Shown: positions 22,961-31,948 of the stretch, piece by piece
How positions within the stretch are numbered: the stretch's first letter is position 1
How the letters are laid out: each line of letters opens with the position of its first letter
Assembly: GCF_000346465.2 (NCBI RefSeq)
Contig: NC_034010.1
Span: 15,601,248 to 15,665,247, forward strand
Length of the DNA stretch: 64,000 bases
Direction of reading: 5' to 3'
DNA from: Prunus persica
Lineage: Eukaryota > Streptophyta > Magnoliopsida > Rosales > Rosaceae
Notes under the pieces: model-generated
The model's database searches: none
Seen by the model: only the letters and a program-made list of their open reading frames with translations
Told to the model about the DNA's origin: nothing
Program-made: the position numbers and the translations under genes

Positions 22961-23161
22961 AAAAATTTAGTACAATGTGTGGTGTGGTTGGCAAACTGCC
23001 ACCTCCAGCTGGTAGATTGCCTGGTGCCTAAGTTGTAGGGGTTCGAAACTAGTTGGAAGCACTTTGTCGCCAGGTGCAAGTCAAACTCCGAGCAGGGATT
23101 AGTCCCACCCTTTTGGTGTGAGGACACCTCGTGATATTTACCCAAAAAAAAAATTTAGTAC
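22961..23161 (+). mobile_element. tRNA-derived SINE
   Basis: Body 22974-23148 is flanked by a 13-bp TSD (AAAAATTTAGTAC at 22961-22973 and 23149-23161). It has a pol III B box at 23040-23050 (GGTTCGAAACT) and an A-box-like GGTTGGCAAACTGCC near 22986-23000, about 45 bp upstream. It ends in an A-run after TTTACCC. No coding capacity is expected. Confidence 0.75.
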
Positions 23162-23263
23162 TTCAAATAAAAAAGTATTTTGACAATAAGATGATTTTCC
23201 TTGTACATTCACTAATTAATATTTGCTATTATTAATAACGGATTTCAAAATCCCTACAAATTT

Positions 23264-24973
23264 TCATGTTGAAATCCACTCATTTCCTTGAATAAAATTG
23301 TGCACAGAATATGCATTAACATGCTCAGATGGGATCTTGCTACTAAAGGGCACTCTCTTGGAAAAATCAGAACCAGCTCCAGAATTACCAAACTCCCCAT
23401 AAAAAAGGGTGCTCAAAGCAAAATCCTCACTCCAAGTCATCCACCCATCTGGGGAAAGAAGAGCTTCCATGGTACAGTTAATAAAAACTGTCCTTGAATA
23501 CTCCCTCCATGGCCTCCCCAAGTAGCTCTTGTGCACTTCGGGGTTGTTTTGATACAGCTTCATGAACTCTTCGGTGCCATTGATCAAGCAGTTCTGAAAT
23601 ACGAAACCAGTTGATTGTGCAGGGTCTGTTCTGCCGTGAGCTGTGACGGTGCTACTTTCGCCGTTCTCGGGGTTTAGTTGTCGAGGGCGGATGAGGATGT
23701 TGCAGTCTTGGAAAACCGCAGCTGAGTTTCCGAAGATGAAATCGACGTTGCCTTGGATGTTGCATGATTTGTAGAACTGGCGGTTGCCGTGTGCGTAGAG
23801 AGTGTCCTGGTTGCCTAAGAATTCACAGTTCTCAATCACAGAGAGATCACTGTCTGATCTAAAGGCTACTGCTTGGTGGACATCAGGACCTGCTGTGTTC
23901 TGGATTGTGAGACCACTGGCCATGAACCCATCTCCAAGAACACCTGATAATAAGAAACAATCAGAACCTTTACTTTCAAAGCATAATAAAAACATGTAAT
24001 AAATAAAAATAAAAAGTTATGCAAATAACCTACCGACTGTGGCAGAATTGTACGTGGAGATTCCGGGCATGCCCACATTCAATGACCCTGTAATTACCGT
24101 TTTGCCAATCCCGTCACCCAAAAACACCACGTTCCGCTTCTCTAAGGGCACCCTCACGATCTCGTCGTACACCCCAGCCTTTATGCGGATCACGAACTTC
24201 TTCTCTCCCGCGTTATTCGGTGCGGCGTTCACGGCACTCTGAACCGTCCTGTAGCATTTCTCAGACTTATCCTTGCACACCGTCACTTCCGCCCTTAAAT
24301 TCGACGGCACTCCGCCCCGAACCCCCTGGCCTGACCCTCTGCCCTCGACCCGCTCCCAGAACCCGTCGCGCTCGGTCTTAGGCGCGGCCCACAACTTGGT
24401 GTCGTTTCCGAAGTTGTCGTACGAGAACATCATGCTGAGGGCGTTTCTGGACTTTCCGACCAGCGAGTCGAGAAACGACATGGTCTCGTTGACCATCTGG
24501 GTGTCATTGGCGTACTTGAGGTCCGACCAGCAGCTGTATTGGTAGAGCAGCGCGGCGCTCATCGAGGCACGTGCGTTTTTAATGCTTCCACGTGACAGGC
24601 CGTCGGCGGTGAGAGAAATGCGGTACCGGGAGTTCCCGAGGTCGTCGAGGCAATTGTTAGCAGCGGTGGTGCGGTTTTGGTTGCCTGCGGACGAGTCTAG
24701 GATAGCCTTCACCATCTTCTGCGCCGTGTGGAGGCCATCGGTGGAGACCTGGATGACGGATTGGATGGCTTGAATTGGGGTGGTGTTTGGGTCAGTGACG
24801 AGCTCGGCTAAGGAGTCCTGACAAGTGTCGGGAAATCGCGTGGCTTGGCAGACTTGCTGGATCAGAGGGACGGTGACGGTGACGTGCCTGCGAGGTTGAA
24901 GGTTGCGGGCGGCGGAGGTGAGAGAGAGGAAGAGCGTGAGGGAGAGGAGAGGGAGGAAGAGGAAGGAGGCCAT
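23264..24973 (-). CDS. Type-I pectin methylesterase with inhibitor pro-domain
   Basis: Predicted 539-residue secreted enzyme that removes methyl esters from cell-wall homogalacturonan. Exons are 24973-24034 and 23943-23264, joined inside a glycine codon (ATTCTGCCACAGTCG|GTAGG to TTATCAG|GTG). The first ATG is at 24973; the frame is open further upstream but without ATG. Residues 1-22 form a signal peptide ([20 protein letters not shown]). The PMEI-like pro-domain (about 35-190) has four conserved cysteines (VCQ, DTC, NNC, YSC). The catalytic domain keeps [27 protein letters not shown] and YLGRPW, so all known active-site residues are present. The usual RRLL-type processing site between domains is not evident; the linker reads [10 protein letters not shown] and then [16 protein letters not shown]. 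This linker and opening resemble the PME51/PME64 subgroup as I remember it. Appears functional. Confidence 0.93.
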
Positions 24974-25087
24974 GGATATGAGCAAGAGGAACTTGGGTTT
25001 GGGAGAGTTTTTGTTTTCGCTTTGGAAGTTGGAGGGTTTGAGTGCTTTGAGTTGCAAAGGTTGAGAGACTTGGGATTGATTTTTAGC

Positions 25088-25095
25088 CTATAAAG
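25088..25095 (-). promoter_or_regulatory. Possible TATA element of the pectin methylesterase gene
   Basis: TTTATAGG on the minus strand, about 115 bp before the start codon. It is the best TATA-like site in the region, but it is not a strong consensus. Confidence 0.35.
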
Positions 25096-25354
25096 GTGCC
25101 ACCTTGTCGATGCAGGAAAAGGAGGAGAGAAATATTTTCTATATTTTTTTTTTTCTCGTTTTAGGAAATCTCGTCATACTAGGAAAAGAAAGTTGGCTTA
25201 TGGCCTCTCTAACAAAGAGGAAAGGGAAAGTTTTTTTCCCTTTTTCATGCAGGTACCTTGATTGGGATGGGAAAACCCTCCTGACATTGACAACCCTAGT
25301 GCAGGTAGCTTGGTTGACCTAATATTTCATATTAGGTAAGAATAAAGTCAGACC

Positions 25355-26301
25355 AGAAACACCAGAAATTATTCAATACTACTGTAGTACTAGCTGGCAT
25401 TGCTAATTGGTACTACGGTCCAATAAAATTCGGACATGTGTACAACTTATACACATCAGCAACTAACTTAATGTACTGCCTTTAATATCCCGTAACCACT
25501 GGAAAGTAAAAGCACCCGTTAACCACCATTGTTGCAAACGAGAAAAACTCAACACTACTACTTTCTCTGGGGCAGCGCCACCTGAGAGTGACGACGTCCC
25601 TATGGTGGCTTTAACCGATGCCCAAACTCGTCGTTGCCCATCAAAAGACTCACAGCCAAAAAGAAAAAGAAAGAACCATCGCAGACTTGGGAGTTTATCA
25701 AGTCACTTGCCATATTCCTTATCGATTTTGGGCCTCAATTCGAAAAGTTGGGATAGGTTCCATCGGCCTCCGCCATCATCGATAAGCTCTCACTAATTTT
25801 TTTTCCATATTCTCCCATGAGCGGTGGCTGACAAATTAAAAAACAATAGTGGTGTTGGCTACAATTATATCTTGCGATTGCATATTTCCCATTAAAATTG
25901 ACGGCTTGTTGGTGGTGTTGGTACCCAACCAACCCCTTGTGCCTCTCACTGGCCATGAATCAGTGCCTGAAGCTTATTTATTTGGGTTATGACTCAAAGT
26001 CAAATAATAAAATTGCACACAAATTTGTTGATCTAAGACTGAAGCAATTATGATCTAAAGCCACCGTCGGATGACTTCAAGCTTTTGGCAAGGCCGTCAC
26101 AGAGTCTTAAGTTTGGTAATCTCTCTGGTGTGTTTTTTTTTTTTCCCGGTCTGATAACCTCTGTTTGGTTAACGTTGATGCTAACGACGGTTTTGTTGAT
26201 GTGTATAAGTTGTACAGATGTCCAAATTTTATTGGACCGTAGTACCAATTAGCAATGCCAGCTGGTACTACACTAGTATTGTATAATTTCTCCAGAAACA
26301 C
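25355..26301. mobile_element. hAT-like inverted-repeat element, 931 bp
   Basis: Element 25363-26293 is flanked by AGAAACAC on both sides (25355-25362, 26294-26301), an 8-bp TSD. Its ends are about 100-bp inverted repeats sharing CAGCTGGCATTGCTAATTGG-type sequence, GGTACTACGGTCCAATAAAA and ACAACTTATACACATCA. The interior (25500-26150) has only short ORFs and no transposase. The TSD length points to hAT, while the long arms are more typical of foldback-type elements. Confidence 0.78.
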
Positions 26302-27339
26302 AATCAATTATGGATTCAATGCGTCAAAGAAGTGGGAATATTTGATGTAAGAAGAGTTGACTTCCCTTATAAGGTTGAGGTTTCCAGTCTCACTTAGGTT
26401 TCCAGCTTGTTTTTTTTTTTTTTGGTTTTTTTTTAAAGTATCTTTTCCATTGTGAGAGGCGATAATATACACATACTACAAAAATGTTAAGACTCAAAAT
26501 CACTACACTAGTGGGTCATTTGCAAAAGCTTGTTCTTTTGATCACATGTTCCTTATGTTAATCGATTGTCAATAATAATAGTGTGGCAACATTTAGATAT
26601 TAATTACTTGGGGTTGTTTAATAAGTCTTGATAAATGTTTCTTTGCAGGTTATCTTTTGGAGAGAGCCTTGAGGGTATTAGTTTAGGACTCATTTAGATA
26701 TTAAATATTTGAGCTGAAAATATTGCTTGTAAAGTAAGTTCATATGAAGCCATAAATTTCGAGGATCAACAAATTGCTTGCCATACCCATTTTTGTAAAT
26801 TTAAATTGGGTAGTTTATCATTTCATCCAAATATGCCGTTTTGTTTCATGAATTTGGCTGAATTCAAATAACAATCAATTGGGTATTGCAAAAGATGGGT
26901 AGTAGCTGTGATCAATGGGTATTGCAATTAATTGAGTATTTTTATGAAAGTTAAAAGTTATAAATTGGAGGAATATTGATAAGTTGCAAAGCAAACAACG
27001 GGTTTTGGCTGAATAGTGATGAGATATAGGAGCTAATACAAGACAAAGATACAAAGACGTAACGGAAAGACGGTACCATCAATTTTATTGAAAAAAAATA
27101 CAAAAATTATAATAGATGACGTAGCCTATCTACAACCATTGAATTATTTTAACACTCAATATTTTGTGAAATTCGGAAAAATGCAAAGACTCGAGATCCA
27201 TAAATTTCTACTCCTCAATAAAACAAAAAGAAAATAACAAAATAGTCAGGTTTGCTAAAATTCAGGGCTCATGTTGTAATGATTGAGAGTTTACCAAATG
27301 ACATAACAAGAGCCTATTTTTCTTTCATGTATTTAAGAA
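26302..27339 (+). other. Intergenic, start of the second duplicated block
   Basis: From about 26605 it matches 17582 onward (ATTACTTGGGGTTGTTT, TTGCAGGTTATCTTTTGGAG, GAGAGCCTTGAGG). The similarity resumes at 27275 (GATTGAGAGTTTACC). A long T-run lies at about 26410. No intact gene. Confidence 0.5.
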
Positions 27340-27847
27340 GGAAAATGCTAGGGAGACCAACTTTAGATACCAACTTGTGTACCAACTCTCTAATAGAGTG
27401 TGAGACCCATTGTATTGGTGGGCTCCACCTCTATTAGAGAGTTGGTACACAAGTTGGTATCTAAAGTATCNNNNNNNNNNNNNNNNNNNNNNNNNNNNNN
27501 NNNNNNNNNNNNNNNNNNNNNNNNNNNNNNNNNNNNNNNNNNNNNNNNNNNNNNNNNNNNNNNNNNNNNNTTGTGTGGCCCATAAATTGACCATTCCCCT
27601 GTTCCCGCTTGAGACGAAGGCTTCGCCCTAATAAGTGAAGCCAAATCAGGAAATTCCACAATACCCCCCTCGGCCCCCCACAAGTCCAAAAGGAATGTGG
27701 CCTGCAGGACGTTTGTACATGGAGAGCGACACCTGGATGGAATTTTATACGTACGCAGACCTCTTCAATGGTGTGTATGTGTAAGTCTTATACCCATCAA
27801 CAAAATGGTCGTTAGAGTTGGTCTCCCTAGCATCACCCATTTAAGAA
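27331..27847. mobile_element. Mutator-type MITE with 9-bp TSD
   Basis: Element 27340-27838 is flanked by ATTTAAGAA on both sides (27331-27339, 27839-27847), the 9-bp TSD typical of Mutator-like elements. The 22-bp ends match (GGAAAATGCTAGGGAGACCA versus GGGTGATGCTAGGGAGACCA). The empty site is visible in the duplicate near 17800. Inside, 27360-27398 and 27429-27467 form a perfect 39-bp inverted repeat with a 30-bp loop. The 100-N gap follows directly, so the true length is unknown. Confidence 0.82.
27471..27570. other. Assembly gap (100 N)
   Basis: Exactly 100 undetermined bases, the usual placeholder size. It begins three bases after the end of a perfect 39-bp inverted repeat, which may have stopped assembly. 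Confidence 0.98.
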
Positions 27848-28472
27848 TTACATTAATATGCTTGGAGTTTAGACCAGATCTGAACGAAACCGAGGTTCAC
27901 CTAGCATAAGAAGTTTTGTGAATTTTGAGTAAGAGCTCTTGTACAGTTGAATATGGATATGGAGGGTTTGAGTTTTACTTTTAATGTTGAGGTGTGCTGT
28001 GTTTCTTCCAACATTATGCTGGTGGGTAAAAGAATTACTAAAACAAGTGTATGTTCCTACGGATTTCATCAACGTAATTGGTTAAATTAATAAACGAACA
28101 AATATTGGAGAACCATGACAACTGTGAGATTCATATAACCCCACATGCGGACTTATATATAAATTATTTTGATCCTAAATTCATGATTTTATAGAATTTT
28201 TGTCATAAATGGTCTTTGATTTAAAAAAAAACCCAAAACTGAAGTTTTTATCCTCTCAAGCTGTGTTTCAAGAATATTTTATTTTATTTTTTCTGTGGAA
28301 CTTGTTTATTGAATATTTGGAATGAAAATTAGTTTGGTGGCTTAACTGTTCTGTTAATGGCAAATGGCAAATGGGGTTGTGTCTGGGCTTTTAGTTTTTG
28401 GATTAAATCAGCAAAGAAAGCCCCAAGTAATAAAGGACGGTAGTGCTTGTTAGACATGGGGCCCGCCCGTAA

Positions 28473-28518
28473 ATCCCACATTAAAAAAACCCCTCTATGC
28501 ATGAATGCTTTATATATG
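28473..28518 (+). promoter_or_regulatory. U6-type pol III promoter remnant (USE and TATA)
   Basis: ATCCCACATT at 28473-28482 matches the plant snRNA upstream sequence element (RTCCCACATCG) except at its end. TTTATATAT follows at 28509-28517, about 30 bp before the U6-like start. This spacing is that expected of plant U6 genes, so the locus was once a real gene rather than a retrocopy. Confidence 0.65.
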
Positions 28519-28562
28519 GTTTTTTTTTTTTTGGTCAATAGAAGCTTTCTTTGGGGACATGA

Positions 28563-28594
<32 letters not shown>

Positions 28595-28610
28595 GACCCT
28601 CAGGGGTGGA

Positions 28611-29931
28611 TAGAGTTCGGTTTAGTTTGGTTCTCACTTCAAATTGAAATTGAAATTGGTTTTATTTAATTGGTCCGGTTCTAGTAAATCTTTTTTGAAA
28701 CCGACCGGTCCAGTTCTCACCAATTTCGATTTAGTTTTGAACTGGATTCTTAATATTATTATTTTTTCCAACAAAAAATTTATTTTTTGTGCTTAAAAAT
28801 TAATAAATGATCCGATTTCATACAAAGGGAGATGTTTTAAAGTTGGACTTGGAAAAATATTAGTTATAAGATTAAAAATGTAGAATTAGATTTTAATAAT
28901 TTTGTACACAAAAAAAAAAAAGGCTTATTATCACAAAACGTCCCTAAGGTTTACGAAACTATCAGATTGCATCCTTAATATATTTTTTTGTCATTCTTGG
29001 TCCTCAAGGTTAGTATGTGTGATCACAAATGATCTCTGCCGTTAGATTCTATCAAAAACTCTGTTAGTTTGCTGACGTGGCATATATGTGTATCACAAAA
29101 CATCTCTGAGGTTCACCCACCTATCACAAATGGTCCCTGTGAAATTTTTTAAAATTTTTATTATTTAAAATTCATAAAATTTTGGTTTTCTTTTTAAAAT
29201 TTTATGAATTTTAAATACATGTGACACTATATTATTGTAGATGTGGGCTCCATATATATGCAATATCAACAAACTAATGGAGTTTTTAAAAAATAATTTA
29301 AAATTCATAAAATTTAAAAATGAAAAAATTAAGGGTTTAGGGTTCATAAATGGTCCTCAAGATTAAAATCCTTCTATAAATGGTTTTTTCATTTATAAAT
29401 AATTTTAAAAAGAAAACTAAAATTTTATGAATTTTAAATTTAAAAAATTAAAAAATTTCATAAGTATCATTTGTGATAGGTGGGTGAACCTCAGGGATGT
29501 TTTGTGATATATATATATATATATGTCATGTCAGCAAACTAACGGAGTTTTTGACGGAACCTAACAGCAGGGACCATTTGTGATCGCACATACTAACATT
29601 GAGGACCACAAGTGACACAAAAAAATATTAAGGATGCAATCTGATAGTTTTGTAAACCTTAGGGATGTTTTGTGATAATAAGCCAAAAAAAAATATACAA
29701 AACCAGTCAAGTTCGATTTGGTGCCATGTGAAACTATAATTGGAATTGGTTGGAACTAGTCTGGTTCAGTTCGGTCTGATCCGATTTGGTGTTGTGTGAA
29801 ACTGGAATTGGAATTGGTTGCAATCGGTTTGGTCCAATTCGGTGCCGATTTGTTGACTTTTTTAATCAACCATTTTTTTCATCCAGTCTGATTCGGTGTT
29901 TTGATTTTCCTGTCTCGATGCCCACCCCTAA
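28611..29931. mobile_element. hAT-like element inside the U6 locus
   Basis: Ends are CAGGGGTGG and CCACCCCTA, flanked by 8-bp TSD copies ATGACCCT (28603-28610) and ATGGCCCT (29932-29939), one base different. The outer parts are rich in GGTTTGGTTC/GGTTCGGTTT-type repeats, typical of non-autonomous plant hAT elements. It contains the inner element at 28922-29684 and no transposase. Confidence 0.8.
28922..29684. mobile_element. Inverted-repeat element nested in the hAT-like element
   Basis: Arms of about 220 bp are inverted copies. They begin GGCTTATTATCACAAAAC and, at the other end, reverse-complement GGCTTATTATCACAAAAC, followed by TCCCTAAGGTTTAC. Both flanks are runs of at least nine A, compatible with a 9-bp Mutator-type TSD. 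The centre is AT-rich with a (TA)n tract and no ORF. Confidence 0.75.
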
Positions 29932-29974
29932 TGGCCCTTGTGCAAAGATGACACACATAAATCAAAAAATGGTC

Positions 29975-31948
29975 TCTCTCTCTTTTTTTTTTTTTTTTTG
30001 CACTTTTGGCGTGATTTTCAAATTATTTTTTTTGGCCTTTTCTTGCCCTTTTTTTTTTTTTGGTTGGTTTTGTTTTTGTTTTTTGTGTTTTTTTTTTGCT
30101 GCTTGTTTTCAAGGTCTGAGTGAGTCTTTAATCTTCCAGGTGTGACTCCAAGTTTGAATTTAGTGTTTGATTGTTGGTTGTTCAGTGACTGGTCTTCCAT
30201 TATTTGTTACAAGTGCTGGATTGAATGCATATAGAAAGTTCGTCTACCAGGTGTTCGATAAAATGTCTCTGTTACTATTTGGCCCAAACATTTTTTTTTT
30301 TTTTTTCTCTTACTTGTTGCTCAACTAGTCTTGCAAACTTTTTGAAATCTGGGTGAAATGGACAAGCTGTTGTGAAGACTTTGGCTGGTATAAATTTTTC
30401 CTTACCAATTTCCAAATTTCCTGCTATGTGAAATTACATATGAAAATGATGCACTTGCTATCTTGCGCTGTTTTTTGTTATTTGGTTTTATGATAAAGTT
30501 GGATCTTGTCCTGTTACTGGAACAACTTTGTGTGGCCTGCCGCTAGGATTGGTAAACTGAAGGGTGCTGCATTTTCACAAGTAGAATTGGCAGGAACAGA
30601 ATTTGTAATAACGCATCTCCATATGTTTCTTTGTGCATCTTTTGCACTTCCTAGGAAACTTGAGGAATCCTAGAGACTCGAACGCAGATCTACCGTTGGA
30701 TCATCTGACTCAGTTGTTAGTGGTACGATGATGATAACGATGATGAAGTTTTAGTACCTAAAGACGAATTTAGGCGATTAGGAGGGGTGGTACGTGGTGG
30801 GATATTGAGCCATGCATTTGAACTTGTTTCCGGAGGGGGGTGTATATAGATGTACTAGGATTAAATATTACGTTGGTTGATTTTTTTAATCTTTTTACAC
30901 AATAATAAAACTTAATATCTTAATGATTTAAGTATTAGGGTGAATAAAGAGAAGTGTGGGGTTTAAATAAAAAAAACTCTTTAGTTATTTAGTTAGTTAG
31001 ACTTAATAATAGGGTAAAGAAGCATTTAGTTAAGCTGCAATATTATTTGTCATTTTTTTAATAGGACCTTATTTTCTATGTATCCTATTGTTATTAATTT
31101 AGGGGCCCAAAAGTTTGACGTTTTCCAATGCTTAATAGGGTCAGCATCCCTTTTGTATTTCCATTAAAAAGCTTTTTTTTTGCAGTTGTTTTGTCCGCAA
31201 AAATGAAATCAGAGCAGAAATATCTTGGTCATATTATGACATTTTCTTGGGTCCCACGTGGATCATGGAGACTCTCTCTCTCTCTCTCTCTCTGTGTGGC
31301 GTGAACGAAAGGATGCAAACTCATGTGTGCTGAAACAGATTCTAATTAGTTAAAGCATGTGTATACCATTGCAAATGAAAAGAAGCATGTGGATTATGAA
31401 TGAGGGGAAAATATGAAATCACGTGATAAAAACAATTAACTAAATTTAATTTGTCTTCAATTAGGAGATGGCCAGGCCGTATTATAAGTTTGGTTTTATT
31501 ATAAGCGTGCGTATATCTCCAAAAAAGTTAACTACATATAAGGTGCAAACTCTAGTACAATAAATATAATAAGTTAACTATAATAAAACGGGTACCTACG
31601 GATATTTGATCTTTATGTCCAATTATTGAATACAATTATCGTTAATTTTTTTTTAAAAAAAAAAGGTAACTACGGGTATTTGATCTTTATGCCCAATTAT
31701 TGAATACAATTATGGTTAATTTTTTATAAAAAAGGGGTAACTAGAGGAATCCTTCTAGGAGTAAGGAATCAATCATTTTAAACATATCGCAACAATATAA
31801 ATTGTGTCTATATAAGCAAATAAAATCCCAGGAGAGACTGCTAAAACATATTGAGTGTGATAAAAAAACTTGTAAGCCCTATACTTTTCTTGTGTGCTTA
31901 TTATTTGTAGCTTAGCTTCGGTGCTACATATATTAGTTTTTGAGGTTG
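29975..31948. other. Intergenic, upstream of the DAR gene
   Basis: T-rich low-complexity sequence to about 30310, then unassigned DNA. (CT)n lies at about 31271-31293. A ~70-bp segment with TATTTGATCTTTATG is tandemly repeated (about 31595 and 31676). The DAR promoter should be in the last few hundred bases, but I see no clear TATA site. Confidence 0.45.

Larger units (their letters stand above)
28544..29974 (+). pseudogene. U6 snRNA gene interrupted by a transposon
   Basis: The first part (28544-28610) contains the highly conserved U6 segments GATAAAATTGGAACGATACA and GAGAAGATTAGCATG. The second (29932-29974) continues with ATGGCCCTTGTGCAAAGATG and ACACACATAAATCAAAAAAT, then GGTC and a T-rich tract like a pol III terminator. 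The parts join exactly where a hAT-like element was inserted, and ATGRCCCT is repeated as its TSD. Compared with the U6 sequence I know, the 5' stem and some 3' positions have changed, so it had probably begun to decay. The ACAGAGA box is intact. U6 is the catalytic snRNA of the spliceosome; this copy cannot be functional. Confidence 0.82.

Noticed and set aside
23030..23055. tRNA gene suggested by GGTTCGAAACT
   Set aside because: There is no cloverleaf around it, and the A tail and 13-bp TSD show it is a SINE.
24974..25057. 28-residue N-terminal extension of the pectin methylesterase
   Set aside because: It has no ATG start, and the signal peptide begins at the ATG at 24973.
23802..25093. 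Plus-strand ORFs opposite the pectin methylesterase
   Set aside because: They are antisense shadows of the well-supported minus-strand gene.
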